64,000 nucleotides of DNA, from positions 2,872,001-2,936,000 of the forward strand of contig NZ_JABRWH010000001.1 of NCBI RefSeq assembly GCF_013248975.1. Reading direction: 5' to 3'. The stretch is from Neobacillus endophyticus. Lineage in GTDB: Bacteria; Bacillota; Bacilli; Bacillales; Cytobacillaceae. Shown here one piece after another: positions 1 to 10,400 of the stretch (position 1 is its first letter; each line of letters opens with the position of its first letter). The translations under genes were made by a program, and so were the position numbers. The notes beneath the pieces were generated by a model. It did not search any database and was not told the origin of the DNA. It saw only the letters and a list, made by a program, of their open reading frames with translations.

Positions 1-536
1 GCAAAAATAATTCCTATTAAAAAAGCATTTACTACTTGAAGAATGACTAGGATTGAACCAGTCCCTGGATTAAAGGCTATTGCGCTATGCAAAAGGCCAA
101 AAATAAGAGAAGAAAATAAAACATACAAAACTGGACTTTTATCCTTTAATTTTAGGAAAAAGATCCCCCGAAAAAGTAGTTCCTCTGTATATCCAATTAC
201 AATCATCTGCATGACGGTTAGCAGAAATACTGATAAAGGAATATTAAAGTCTATTCCAAACATAATTGGTTGAACTAATACAATAATCCCTAACATGATA
301 AAAATACGATAGTCAATATTTTTTAAAGAGAAGCCTAATTTCTTAAGAGGCGTATCGCTCTTAATAATTTGTCTTGTAAAGAAGAATGCCATAAGAGAAT
401 AAGCAAGAATTTGAAATAGTATCATACCAGTATCGTTGACTTTAGAAATAACAGATAATGCGGAAAAGAATGAAACTGTAAAAGTCAAGAATACGCTATA
501 CAGAATAAGCACCAAGTAAGGATTTTTTTTAATCAT
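1..536 (-). CDS. CPBP-family intramembrane metalloprotease (3' end outside window)
   Basis: Reading the minus strand from an ATG at 536 gives an open frame that runs off the window edge, about 178 residues. It is hydrophobic with several membrane segments. It carries the CPBP (Abi/type II CAAX protease) motif 1 EELLFRG and motif 2 FGLLH, which hold the catalytic glutamates and the histidine ligand of this family. A GGAGG site lies 7 bases before the start. Family members process prenylated or small peptides, or give self-immunity to bacteriocins; the substrate here is unknown. It diverges from the Rgg-like gene. Family call is firm, role is inferred. Confidence 0.85.
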   Translation of the reverse strand, partial: MIKKNPYLVLILYSVFLTFTVSFFSALSVISKVNDTGMILFQILAYSLMAFFFTRQIIKSDTPLKKLGFSLKNIDYRIFIMLGIIVLVQPIMFGIDFNIPLSVFLLTVMQMIVIGYTEELLFRGIFFLKLKDKSPVLYVLFSSLIFGLLHSAIAFNPGTGSILVILQVVNAFLIGIIF

Positions 537-599
537 TATGAAACCTCCAACACTTAATTTTCTCTAATTTATCATAGAGCTTAAGACTTTTATTTGTTA

Positions 600-621
600 A
601 AATTCCTGTATACAGGAATTT
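600..621. promoter_or_regulatory. Perfect 22-bp palindrome between divergent genes (candidate operator)
   Basis: Arms AAATTCCTGTA and TACAGGAATTT are exact reverse complements with no spacer. The site ends just before the Shine-Dalgarno sequence of the Rgg-like gene and lies 64 bases from the start of the divergent protease gene. A dyad of this perfection in a divergent regulator/protease gap suggests binding of a dimeric regulator, most simply the adjacent Rgg-like protein. In RNA it would also fold and could affect ribosome access. Confidence 0.6.
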
Positions 622-635
622 AGGAGAGGAAAATT

Positions 636-1520
636 ATGTACGGAGCCACAATGAAGAGTATAAGAAAACAAAAGGGGCTAACTCAAAAAGAGGTATATTC
701 TGGTGTAGTGTCAAAATCGTTTTATAGTGATTTTGAAGCAGACAAATACTCTGTAACTGTGGACAAGTTTCAAGGACTTCTCCAAAACTTAAATATATCT
801 TTTGAAGAATTTCTATACTTCCATAACCAGATGGATTTATCTGATACTCAGAAACTTGAAAAAGAGATTGATGCTTATTACAAACAAGGTAAATTTGAAG
901 AATTGTTTAGTATTTATCAAGAATTTTACACAAGTAGTATTAGAGAGGTTCGTCACCTAGCATCAAAAGCTTATCTTTTAGTACTGATTACAAATAGTAA
1001 TTTTTACAACTTTTCTAGAGATCCCTTGAATGAAATAATTTCAAATTTAGAAATCACCAAATCTTGGACGTTAAATGAGATTAAATTAGCCAAGCTAGTT
1101 CTACTTTCAATACCAGAGAAAAAAATGGAGGAATCCTTCAAGATTTATAAGAAGATATCAGAAGAATTGTCAAAGTATATGAACTTTAGTGATTTGGTCT
1201 ATCAAAAAGAACTAGCTGATTTATATTTCAATAGAATTCAAAGTCTGCTAGTTCTAAATAATATATCTGAAGCGGAAAAGGTATTTCAAGATTACTCAAA
1301 TTTGATGAATGGAATTGACGATCTTAATCTATTCATTCAATTTCATTTCATAGAGATTTTACTTGGTCTATACTTAGATTATTATGTTTCCAAGGAAGAG
1401 ATAGATAGTTTCTTACAAAGAATTGATAATGTTCCAGTATCTGAATGCCATTTCTATAAGATTATTTTTCAAATCCATAACGAAAAAGCTAAGAATTACT
1501 TCTTACGTTATCAGAAATAA
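636..1520 (+). CDS. Rgg/GadR/MutR-like transcriptional regulator
   Basis: 294 residues. The N-terminal 60 form an XRE-type helix-turn-helix (MKSIRKQKGLTQKEV followed by SKSFYSDFE), and the rest is all-helical and TPR-like, the arrangement of Rgg-family peptide-responsive regulators. TAGGAGAGG precedes the ATG; a second ATG six codons in is possible. In known Rgg systems the C-terminal domain binds a short hydrophobic pheromone and a membrane protease can mature it. A CPBP protease is the divergent neighbour, but I saw no clear pheromone gene. A hairpin terminator follows at 1672. Confidence 0.75.
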   Translation: MYGATMKSIRKQKGLTQKEVYSGVVSKSFYSDFEADKYSVTVDKFQGLLQNLNISFEEFLYFHNQMDLSDTQKLEKEIDAYYKQGKFEELFSIYQEFYTSSIREVRHLASKAYLLVLITNSNFYNFSRDPLNEIISNLEITKSWTLNEIKLAKLVLLSIPEKKMEESFKIYKKISEELSKYMNFSDLVYQKELADLYFNRIQSLLVLNNISEAEKVFQDYSNLMNGIDDLNLFIQFHFIEILLGLYLDYYVSKEEIDSFLQRIDNVPVSECHFYKIIFQIHNEKAKNYFLRYQK

Positions 1521-1671
1521 ATTTGATCTTTAAAGCCTTTTAAAGTCGTTCTGTTTTTGCGACAAAGTCCACTATTTTTAAAATCAAACTGTCTAGTTAT
1601 CCAATGACTCTTTTAAGTTATTCAATGGCCTGAAACGAGGAACAAGTGGCCCATTCCAAAGATATAGTTTA

Positions 1672-1708
1672 AGAACTCGCAGATTTCTATTCTGCGAGTT
1701 CCTTTTTT
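1672..1708 (+). terminator. Intrinsic terminator
   Basis: Stem GAACTCGCAGA / TCTGCGAGTTC with a 7-base loop is followed by six T. It lies 150 bases past the Rgg-like gene and probably ends its transcript. Confidence 0.8.
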
Positions 1709-1790
1709 ATCCTATAAACAGTGGATCGACCGTTTCAATAATTTCATTGTAGTTTCTTCCAAGGTGCCTTTAATAATGTTTAAGCAAAGA

Positions 1791-1897
1791 TCTTCAACAA
1801 TCGGGCGCAAGAATTGAACAACGATGGACTGTTTTCAGCAGTCCATTTTTCTTGGCCTTTAATCAGTTAAATGGCAGGTTAATTTAAAAAGAATAGG
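1791..1897 (+). repeat. Plus-strand intergenic repeat, module B
   Basis: Starts with the shared box TTCAACAATCGGGCGC. Here it is followed by AAGAATTGAACAACG and a hairpin ATGGACTG/CAGTCCAT with a T run, then the tail TTAAATGGCAGGTTA. Nearly the same module occurs at 29264 and a variant at 34686. It immediately precedes a truncated acetyltransferase gene. Confidence 0.8.
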
Positions 1898-1926
1898 AAA
1901 ACAGCAGAGAAGGGGGAGAAATAGAT

Positions 1927-2169
1927 TTGATTAAAAGAATTGATATTACAAATCCTAAATTAGCTATGGAGGTATTAAACGTTCAAATACCTTCTTATAA
2001 GGTAGAAGCAGCATTAATTGATTCTGATGAAATACCACCATTAAAAGATACTGTTGACACGTTACAACAATGTGGAGAAAATTTCTTCGGCTATTACATA
2101 AATGAAAAATTAAGTGGAGTCATATCCATAAAAATAGAAAATGGTGTAATGGATATACATAGGTTATAA
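1927..2169 (+). pseudogene. Truncated GNAT acetyltransferase
   Basis: An 80-residue frame begins like a GNAT N-acetyltransferase (MIKRIDITNPKLAMEVLN, later FFGYYINEKLSGVISIK) but stops after MDIHRL. That is where the family would enter the acetyl-CoA binding loop, so the catalytic half is missing. The start is TTG after AGAAGGGGGAG. The next 200 bases do not continue the domain. I read it as a 5' fragment left by deletion; it could still be translated. Confidence 0.65.
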
Positions 2170-2408
2170 GAGGAAGTCGTAACTTGCGTTTCTATGTTAG
2201 AAATCTTTTCCTGTTTTAGAAACACTTCCAGTTTATTCTGAAACTTTATTTTCACTCACTTATATATTCTTTAAGCTATAAATCCGTTTTTCTCTAACGC
2301 TTCCAATAGTGTAGTTTGTAGAACTTGACAAAAGGTTTGGAACTCCTGCTTTTTTATGTTATAGATACCACCATGCCTGTACACTTTTTTTCATCGACCT
2401 TTAAGAGT

Positions 2409-3626
2409 TTATTGGTTATCTCCAAACCAGATGTTTTCAACGCCTGTACGAGTGTCTGTCCAAACACATACAAGACGGTCGAGCTGAGGGACAACCGCAT
2501 TTCCAATATAGTCCCCTATTAAAGGTATGCCTTCAACATTAAACGAAGTCGTCGTAGTTCGGGTGTTTGTAAACGTTTTTCCTCCATCCCTAGATGTTGC
2601 AAGAAAAACGTCAATATTAGGTGGATTGACTCGATTGGTGTAATAGGATACAAACACCGCCCCATCTGATGGAGAAACAGTGATGGTAGGGAAAAAGTTC
2701 TGGGCTCCAACTGGGCTGTTTGCAATGGGCTTTGGTGTACTCCAATCAACACCAAAGTTTGTGGAAATAGAGAGAAAAATATCGGAATATCCCTCTCGAA
2801 AGTCTTGCCATACCGCATAGACATTTCCTCGGGTTGTGGGTGAGTTTGAGATGTCCCCCGCCAAGGATGGGTATGTCAGGCACCTGAATTGATATCCTGG
2901 TAGTGGCGAAGGGTCAACAACAACCGATGTAACTCGCGTTTCAATTCCGAATGTTGCCCCTCCGTCTTGTGATGTAGTGGTTCTAAGTTCGCTGGGGCCC
3001 GGAGGTTGGGTAATCCATCCTACGATAGCAATTCCATTTAATGTGATGGCGATTCCAGGAAATTCTTCAAATTCATTGACGGAAGAGAGAAGAAGTGGAT
3101 CTAAGAACGTTTTTCCTCCATCCTTGGAACGATTGAAGAATATGGTATTTCCCGGTATAAATTGCGTGTTGTAATCGTGTGTATATGCAGTGTATATGTT
3201 TCCAAAAAACGGGCTGGATCCGGCCTTATCAGTGACAACAATCACCTGATCGTCATTGACAAACTGTCCAAACCCTTGATTCACAATGACAGGTGGTCCG
3301 AATGTAGACGCGTTATTATTGGATGTATAGGTCACTATCGAACCACTGAGGCCGTCAGCATCAAAGGCGTGTGCTACTACCACGAATGAATTGGGAAATA
3401 CATAATCAATATGGGGCGACTCTATGGCAACGAACCCAGCTGGTAATGGTAGTAACCTCGTACTCCAGGTTGCGCCTGCATCAATTGACTTGTACAAGCC
3501 AATATTTGGAGAGCCTGTCCTTAAATCTACAGCTACCACAACCATAACGGAGGGATTTAGCCAGTTTACCGCGATAGATGGCTCAAACTGACTACTAGTA
3601 CTCGGCGAGATTTGTATGTTTGCCAT
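2409..3626 (-). CDS. Asp-box (BNR/sialidase-like) beta-propeller protein
   Basis: 405 residues with repeated Asp-box motifs: SIDAGATW, SKDGGKTF, SQDGGATF, a degenerate STNFGVDW, and SRDGGKTF, spaced as in six-bladed sialidase-type propellers. No signal peptide is visible. The catalytic arginine triad of true sialidases cannot be confirmed by eye, so enzymatic activity is uncertain. It follows the 121-residue gene by 17 bases on the same strand, downstream of two glycosyltransferases. A role as a spore or cell-surface protein is inference from context. Confidence 0.7.
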   Translation of the reverse strand: MANIQISPSTSSQFEPSIAVNWLNPSVMVVVAVDLRTGSPNIGLYKSIDAGATWSTRLLPLPAGFVAIESPHIDYVFPNSFVVVAHAFDADGLSGSIVTYTSNNNASTFGPPVIVNQGFGQFVNDDQVIVVTDKAGSSPFFGNIYTAYTHDYNTQFIPGNTIFFNRSKDGGKTFLDPLLLSSVNEFEEFPGIAITLNGIAIVGWITQPPGPSELRTTTSQDGGATFGIETRVTSVVVDPSPLPGYQFRCLTYPSLAGDISNSPTTRGNVYAVWQDFREGYSDIFLSISTNFGVDWSTPKPIANSPVGAQNFFPTITVSPSDGAVFVSYYTNRVNPPNIDVFLATSRDGGKTFTNTRTTTTSFNVEGIPLIGDYIGNAVVPQLDRLVCVWTDTRTGVENIWFGDNQ

Positions 3627-3642
3627 AGAATTTTACACCAAC

Positions 3643-4008
3643 TTATGGGTTGAGTTGCGCAATTGTAGTGAGTTCTTGTTGTAACACTCTTTGATGATGA
3701 ATTACGTTTCCGGATGAATCAGTTCCGAATACAGTAATGACTGTATCTGTTGGAACTGTTCCATTAACAAGAAATTGAACCTCATAAGCAGAATTACCTG
3801 CAATGTTGAAATTAAGAATTTGACTTGTATTTGCATTGATAATCAGAGTATTGGCATAAACCAGTGACTTACTAACCAAGCTATTCCATACGTAGATATG
3901 ATAAACAACGCTAGAAGAAAAACTAAGATTATCGTTGTCAATGTTAATAACAATATTCGATGCAGGAGTGGTTCCTGTATTCGTAATTATGCCAGTTGTT
4001 AAAGCCAT
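3643..4008 (-). CDS. Small beta-rich uncharacterised protein
   Basis: 121 residues, rich in N, T, S, V and I (MALTTGIITNTGTTPASN at the start, ending QQELTTIAQLNP), predicted mostly beta with no membrane segment or signal peptide. I do not recognise the family; the composition resembles structural surface or spore proteins. The Shine-Dalgarno is GAGGTGA. A sigma-K-like promoter lies just upstream. The Asp-box gene follows closely, so the two are probably co-transcribed. Confidence 0.65.
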   Translation of the reverse strand: MALTTGIITNTGTTPASNIVINIDNDNLSFSSSVVYHIYVWNSLVSKSLVYANTLIINANTSQILNFNIAGNSAYEVQFLVNGTVPTDTVITVFGTDSSGNVIHHQRVLQQELTTIAQLNP

Positions 4009-4036
4009 TAAAACATCACCTCTATTAGTTTTATCT

Positions 4037-4064
4037 TAATATATGAACTTCTGGTTAATGTTGT
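4037..4064 (-). promoter_or_regulatory. Candidate sigma-K-type promoter
   Basis: On the minus strand an AC dinucleotide is followed, after 17 bases, by CATATATTA, which fits the sigma-K pattern AC-N16/17-CATANNNTA. It lies about 30 bases upstream of the 121-residue gene. The consensus is short, so a chance match is possible. If real it places the two genes in the mother cell late in sporulation. Confidence 0.4.
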
Positions 4065-4176
4065 TTGGACAAAATAACCTTTTATTACTTCCTTATAATT
4101 CAAATAGATTCTTGGTTATAAGCTTTGTCTTTTGTTCGCATTCGTATTCTAGCAGTTGCCCTATTTTAAACTACGA

Positions 4177-5250
4177 CTAAGTAGCAATTCCAAGATTCTT
4201 AAGCATGTAAATAAAATTCCGAACATAAGCATCTTCAGAGAAGTGCTTTAGTATGTGCATTTCTCCTGCTTCTCTAAGCGTGGTTCTTAAGGACTTGTTT
4301 ATCATCATGTCGTTTGCTTTCTGAACCGCATCATCGATATCACCACGATTGTAAAACATCCCCGTCTTATTATGAAAAATAAAACGGCGAACACCGTCAG
4401 AATCCGTAGCCAGCACAGGACATCTGCAAAGTAACGCCTCTGCTACCGCATAACCGAAACCTTCCAAGAAAGAAGTTGAGCAAAGAAATCCACCCGAATC
4501 TCCGATTATGGAATAATAATCAGCCATTAATTGTTGTGGCACATTCACATAACGGATCAAGCGAGACCGGAGTTCTAACTGATCAACTTTTGATTCAAAG
4601 CGCTCCTTTTCCGAAGGGGCGGATAAATCCATATCACAGAACATCCACAAATACAAATGAGGATTTTCTTCTATCATTCGATGCCCGATTTCCAAAAAAT
4701 CGCTCCAATTTTTGTTGTGTTCGATCCTTCCGACCCATCCAATGATCGGAAATGGCTTGATAGGATATGCTATATAGCGAAACTTGCGCGTATCCAGTGG
4801 AAGATTAAAGCTGAACTGTCTGACAGACTGAGTATGAGATTTAAATAAGGAAACAAGATGAGACGTGTCGGGCAATAAGACTGCGTTGCTGTAGGTTATC
4901 ACATATGGAGCTACAGTTTGAATGGTTAGTAGGGATGTCTCCCAATCTCCAAAGCCTTGAACCTCATAGATAATTGTTCCTTTGTAACCGAGATTTCGTA
5001 ATTTCTCCAATAAAAAATAATCAGAGGCAACGATAATTGCATCATAGGATTCCTTGTGTATGATGTCTCTAATCTCTTCATCTTGATTAGTAATGAATGT
5101 AGTAATCCCTTTTATATTTTTATACCCCTGTGAATATTTGCTGTAAAGCAAATGGCAGGTCACGCCAGCCTGTTGTAAAGCTTCACAGCGAATGTGATTC
5201 AGCGTCCCCATGCCACCACTCGGGTGATAAAAGGTAAATAACAATTTCAT
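4177..5250 (-). CDS. GT4-family glycosyltransferase
   Basis: 357 residues with the two-Rossmann GT-B pattern: N-terminal KLLFTFYHPSGGMGTLNHI, linker IIGWVGRIEHNKNW, and the C-terminal nucleotide-sugar motif STSFLEGFGYAVAEALLCRCPVLA, shown here in part. The EGFGYAVAEAL segment is the E-x7-E donor site typical of GT4. The start overlaps the end of the upstream GT2 gene by 4 bases (ATGA), so translation is coupled. Donor and acceptor are unknown; with its neighbours it may decorate a surface protein. Confidence 0.85.
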   Translation of the reverse strand: MKLLFTFYHPSGGMGTLNHIRCEALQQAGVTCHLLYSKYSQGYKNIKGITTFITNQDEEIRDIIHKESYDAIIVASDYFLLEKLRNLGYKGTIIYEVQGFGDWETSLLTIQTVAPYVITYSNAVLLPDTSHLVSLFKSHTQSVRQFSFNLPLDTRKFRYIAYPIKPFPIIGWVGRIEHNKNWSDFLEIGHRMIEENPHLYLWMFCDMDLSAPSEKERFESKVDQLELRSRLIRYVNVPQQLMADYYSIIGDSGGFLCSTSFLEGFGYAVAEALLCRCPVLATDSDGVRRFIFHNKTGMFYNRGDIDDAVQKANDMMINKSLRTTLREAGEMHILKHFSEDAYVRNFIYMLKNLGIAT

Positions 5251-6449
5251 AGGTTTTCACTCTTTAATATGGAAATCAGCGAATTAGTTCTGTAGAGGCG
5301 ATTATCCAGCGGTTCGTCCGGAGCATACTGCCCAGAAAAGCCTACTAACGTATGATTTGCTGTATAATAGCAGCATTGAATATAGGGTTGGGCTATCTTT
5401 AATTGATAATGAAGTACCTCTAGCTCTGTTGGGTCCCGGAATAGCTCCGGCCCTAAAATGAATACATAAGGAGTTTTTACGTTTACCACTTCTTGTCGTA
5501 TTGCTTCTTTTACAGATAAATGGGGTAACCGTAAAAATGCCACCGTTGGGTGAATAATTTGTTGTATTTGTTTAGTAACCTCTCCATCTGGGGACAAATC
5601 CAACACCGTTACGCTGTAATTACTAAAACTTTGTTCATAAAGATTTTCCAGACGCTCTAGAATGGCTTGGTCAATTTCTCGCAAGGGAAGTAATATCGTT
5701 ATTTCAAATGGGATCCCACGTCTATTCCTTGCGAGAAGCCTTGCCAAATGGTAAGCATATCTCCATTCTCTATGCTTTACTGTGGATTGCAGCTGCGACG
5801 AGACGCTATGCGGCGAATTCACACGATAATCCATTAGTTCTATCGGAATATATCGCATCTCACAGTGCTCGGCCAAACGAAGCCAGTAGTCATAGTCTTC
5901 TACAGGCTGTAGCCCATAACCGTCTATCATTTTAGCGAATTTCGATTTGTACATAAATGATACTCCTACAATACAAGCATCCAGCAGTGCTTCTTTGGGC
6001 TGAGACTGGTACTGCCTCAACGCAGCCAATTCCGCCTCGCCTTGAAGTGGAAGTCCTTCGTTGTTTATGGAGCGAAAGCTGCTGAAAACTAGTCCTAATT
6101 CTTCTCCCCCAGAGACTAGTGTGTTTCTTAATACTTCCAGAAAATTAGGATAGTAGACATTATCGCTGGATACCCAGGTAACATAGTGAATATTCTGATC
6201 TTTAAATAAATGATCAAAACCACGATTGAGCGATCTAGCTACTCCAAGATTGGTCGAATTGATTAATACTTCGGCTCTTGCATCGTCCTGTACCATTTTT
6301 TGGATGAAAGGCAACATTTCAGGCGCCCCATCCACCACAATGATAAAGCGATAATCCCTAAATGTCTGGGTTAAAATTGATTGGATCGATGAATATAAAT
6401 AAAGGGGAAGTTGTTTATAAACAGGCATAACAATACCGAGATCAGTCAT
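5247..6449 (-). CDS. GT2-family glycosyltransferase with a second, degenerate GT-A-like domain
   Basis: 400 residues. The first half is a GT2 domain (GIVMPVYKQLPLYLYSSIQSI at the start, VVDGAPE, and SSDNVYY, which stands at the usual DxD metal site). From about residue 255 a second module begins with ITILLPLRE and continues through TVLDLSPDG and VFILGPEL, resembling another GT-A fold without a DxD. AAGGAGG lies 7 bases before the ATG. It is the first gene of a minus-strand run 5247 to 2409. Confidence 0.8.
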   Translation of the reverse strand: MTDLGIVMPVYKQLPLYLYSSIQSILTQTFRDYRFIIVVDGAPEMLPFIQKMVQDDARAEVLINSTNLGVARSLNRGFDHLFKDQNIHYVTWVSSDNVYYPNFLEVLRNTLVSGGEELGLVFSSFRSINNEGLPLQGEAELAALRQYQSQPKEALLDACIVGVSFMYKSKFAKMIDGYGLQPVEDYDYWLRLAEHCEMRYIPIELMDYRVNSPHSVSSQLQSTVKHREWRYAYHLARLLARNRRGIPFEITILLPLREIDQAILERLENLYEQSFSNYSVTVLDLSPDGEVTKQIQQIIHPTVAFLRLPHLSVKEAIRQEVVNVKTPYVFILGPELFRDPTELEVLHYQLKIAQPYIQCCYYTANHTLVGFSGQYAPDEPLDNRLYRTNSLISILKSENL

Positions 6450-6844
6450 ATAAGAACCTCCTTAATTACTTTCTATATGTGTATGTCCAAGCGTATACAT
6501 TGTTAGGGTATTCGCACAGAATCATAAAGGTAAATTTTAAAGATGGAAATATCCTATAAAATAGTTTGTACCACCTGATAATTTTGAACGCTTTTCGCTA
6601 TTTAGTCGTGAACACTTTACTAAAAGTTAGTTTAGTCAATTTGTCACTTTTATTGGAGCCTCCGCGGGCAAAATCATGAGCCATGAAGCCAGATGTTTCA
6701 AGGAATCTGGTTCACACAATACAGGCTATCATGCCCGCCTCTCCAAAAAAAGTGTACGTCTCTACTGGAAGATGGTGTTCATTTCTACTTGGCGGTTACA
6801 CAGTTCACCGACTAAAAAAATTTAGAAGAACTTTTTATGATCCG

Positions 6845-7070
6845 AAATGTCGCGATCAATTAGTGAACATGCGGGTTAACGGTGAGTTTCCATACCTTAC
6901 AGTTAATGAAGGCGAACACATGAAAAAAGGCGAGCTTTACTTGAAGCACTGGTATGAAGGCGGAGCTGGATGTTAAGTATCTGGAAAAAGCCCTGCCGTA
7001 CATTCGCCAGCTGTGTGGCCGGCCGGTTCATATGGAGACGATGATTGAGGACAGAACGATGTTGTTTTGA
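6845..7070 (+). pseudogene. spoVR: spoVR C-terminal fragment, frameshifted
   Basis: [19 protein letters not shown] and [13 protein letters not shown] match the conserved C-terminal part of SpoVR. After a frameshift near 6962 the match resumes with [17 protein letters not shown], then [12 protein letters not shown], and a stop at 7068. The N-terminal 350-400 residues of SpoVR are absent and no start signal is seen. SpoVR affects spore cortex assembly; an intact copy elsewhere would be expected. The frame open from 6683 has no recognisable content before 6845. Confidence 0.75.
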
Positions 7071-7288
7071 TGAGAAAGGGATACATCGGAAGTATCTATA
7101 AACATTTTTAAGGGCATAGCAGTGTTCCCTTTATTTTTGTGTTTTCAAGATGTCCGTGGAAATAGACAAGAAATTATTATGCGTTACTTTATATAAAGAG
7201 TTTGAAATATTTTGTTCAAAGTTGCTTTTTTGTTCAAGAAGGAATGCTGAGAAAATACCATTAATGTTGTGAAAAAAATTTATTCCTG

Positions 7289-7320
7289 TTATTCCATTAA
7301 AGGGCCAGATTGTGGAATAA
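7289..7320 (+). repeat. Minimal copy of the intergenic repeat (inner hairpin deleted)
   Basis: TTATTCCA and TGGAATAA pair around TTAAAGGGCCAGATTG. This keeps the outer stem and right part of the family but lacks the GGGCGC hairpin. A diverged tail (AACAGGGTTAGCT) follows near 7392. The rest of 7071-7418 shows no gene. Confidence 0.6.
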
Positions 7321-7418
7321 CCCTAAAAAAGAAAATTGTGTATTTAGGTTAAATTATATAGAAAAGATCGTGAAGGAATGTACTTAAAGTAACAGGGTTA
7401 GCTAAAGAAGAGTAAACA

Positions 7419-7450
7419 AAAATCCCGTATTCAATAAAGTATACGGGACT
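7419..7450 (-). terminator. Terminator of the P450 gene
   Basis: Read on the minus strand, TCCCGTAT and ATACGGGA form a stem around a 10-base loop, followed by TTTTTG. It lies 31 bases past the stop of the CYP102A gene. Confidence 0.75.
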
Positions 7451-7480
7451 TTGAGTAAATTACTTATTTAATAAGAAAAA

Positions 7481-10400
7481 TTAGATTCCAGCCCAAACAT
7501 CTTTTCCATATCGTCCTTCACGTTGTAACTGATTCAACCAATTTTTTGCCTCTTGTTCACTGACCCCATGATGTTCTTGGTAAGCCTGACAAAGAGTATC
7601 TTCTACATCTGGAGCCATTCGACTTCCATCACCGCATATATAGAGGTGAGCTCCATTATCTAATAATGAAATTAATTTAGCTCCATCTTGTTTCATTAAG
7701 TGCTGTACATATGTTTTGGGATGTCCTTCTGAGCGAGAAAAAGCTGTGTGCAAGGATAGTAAGCCATCCATTTCATCTTTTTCCAGTTCTGTACGATAAA
7801 GATAATCTTGTTCGGGATGACGACAACCGAAATATAGATGAGCTTCTCCTAACTTTACCCCTTTTTGTTTTTGAACACGGCGAGCTTGTAAAAAACCTCT
7901 AAATGGTGCAATCCCAGTTCCTGGTCCAACCATGATAATTGGCGTTTCTGGATCTTTTGGCAACTGAAAACCGGATTGTGGAGTACGAATAAAACAAGCA
8001 ATATTGTCTTCGTTGTGACGTTGAGCTAAATAGTTAGAAGCGACCCCTTTATATTCGCCTCGTCCACTCCATGCAGGTCCGCTTACAACACCGACTGTAA
8101 TACTCAGGCGATCTTGGGCAACGAGTGGTGAGCTTGAAATAGAATAGTAACGTGGTTTGAGTGCAGGGAGAAGTTCTAAAAACCGCTCAAACGGCATTTC
8201 ACATGCTTCGTACTTTTCGAGAAGATCTAACAGGGAAATACGTTTCTTTAATATTTGCTCCTGGTAAATTCCCTCTTCCACTAAATCTTCTAATTCGCGT
8301 TTGTGCGGAGGACAAACCGTAAACGACGCCAGTTCCCGTATTTGTGCTCTGGTTGCTGCTTCCTGCACTTCCACACTATAGCTAAGAAGATCATGTAAAC
8401 TAACAGGCACATCAAGTGGCAGATGAGCTGCGTTTCGTCCACTTGCTGTCAGCACTACTTGATCGTTTCCATTCAAATTATACCTACGGAGAATGCGGCT
8501 GACATTTTCCTCACTGTTGTGCGGAAGCACTCCGAGATGGTCTCCTTCGTGATAAGTAACTCCTTGCGGTAAGGTCACCTCGATATGCCGAGTGCTCCGA
8601 TCACTGCCAGCTGATTGGAGTTCGCGATTTTCCACAATAGTTGCATTCACTGCTTCGTACGAATGAGCAAGAGGAGACCCTCCAGGACCACCGATAAACT
8701 GAAGGCTTAAGGTACTGCGTTCTTTTTCTACATTTTCATTGAGCTCTAATCCAAAAGTTTTCATCGCATCCGACCACATGCTGCGTTTCCATTGGTCAAA
8801 CTGCTCCTCAAAGTCTCCGCTTGCATCGCCCTCCCCGAGTGCCGAAAATCGGGTTGCTCCTTTTTGGGCAAGCTGCTCATCAATGAATCTCGGGACATGC
8901 TGATAAGTACTAGCCCAGTTATGATCTCCACAGCCAAACACCGCATAATGAACACCTTGTAGCTCACCAGGTTGTAGTTCTTCAAGCCATTGTACGAATT
9001 GTCCAGCATTGCTCGGTGGCTTTCCGTTATAAGAGGAAGTAACAATGAGAACTGCCCCCTCTTTCGGTAAGTTACCAATTCGGTCATTTAAAGGCGATAC
9101 TTCAGTCCGTACGCCATGCAAACTCGCTGTATCCGCAAGTTCCCGTGCTACACCTTCAGCAGTTCCAGTATCAGAACCGTAAAGAACAAGAAGCGGACGA
9201 TTATTGAGTCCTTGGAGAGAAGCTGCATTCTGAACTTGCTGTTCCAACTTGTGATTCTCCGGCGTCTCCGCTACAGGTGTTAGGACAGATGGACGGATGG
9301 CAGCTTGATTTCGGGATCGAATCCTTATCTTAAAATCACCTGGCTTTAGCGTTAATGTTTGCTTGACATCCAGCTGATAGTTTTGATAATCGATCAATTC
9401 GAAATGCTGGAGAAGCATTCCCAGTACGAGAGTGGCCTCATGAAGGGCAAACTGCATACCGATACATGCCCGTTGGCCATTTCCAAATGGCTTATAAGCA
9501 TGATGAGGGACTTTGTTTGGGTCTTCAAACCGTTCAGGATGAAATTCTTCCGCATTGTCTCCCCATGCGTCTTTATCCCGATGCAGCTTTGGAATAAGAA
9601 CGATAATGCGATCTTCTTCTTTCTTAATTGGGTATTTCCCGCCAATCACCGTGTCCTCTTTTGCGTAAAGGTTGAATGCTGGTGCGGTAGGCCATAGACG
9701 CAGCGATTCATTTAAAATCATCCGGATATACTTAAGCTGCAGAACTTGTTGATATGTCGGAGTGGGACCTGTTAATACACGATCTACCTCTTCATAGGCT
9801 TTTCTCAATTTATCTGGATTTTTCAATAAGAAATAAATTGCAAAGGATAACAATCCACTTGTTGTCTCGTGCCCGGCTATTAAAAAGGTGATGATTTGGA
9901 AACGAATATTTTCATCATCCAGTTTTTCGCCTGTTTCTGGATCCTTCACATTTAACATACGGGAAAGCAAATCATTTTCTTCCTGGTTTCCATTGGCCTT
10001 ACGTTCAGCAATAATTTGATCCACTAAAGAAAACATGGTTTGGATATCATGCTGAAATTGACGTTTCGTTCTCACCATGAGTTTGTCCTGTATATCCAGT
10101 CGCTGTAATTGATGCATCGCTTCATCTAGAGCACGGACCATGCTGACGATAAAAGGATGAGGAGTCTCACGATAATAACTGTTAAATCGGTAATTAAAAC
10201 CGCATAGACCAATCGTGTCCAATGTAAGACGGGTCATATCCTCCGGGACATCCACCTCTTCATTCGGATTAAGCCGTGCCCATTTTTGAACGAGCTGTAC
10301 GGCAATATCGATCATCATGGCATGGTAATCCTTCATTGCCCGCTGGCTGAATGTAGGCATCAGAATATTATGGGCTTTTCTCCAGTTAGGCTCGTGGGTC

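Noticed and set aside
43..273. 76-residue plus-strand frame
   Set aside because: Antisense shadow of the CPBP protease, which has clear motifs.
6683..6844. An intact gene from 6683
   Set aside because: Only the part after 6845 matches SpoVR and no start signal is seen.
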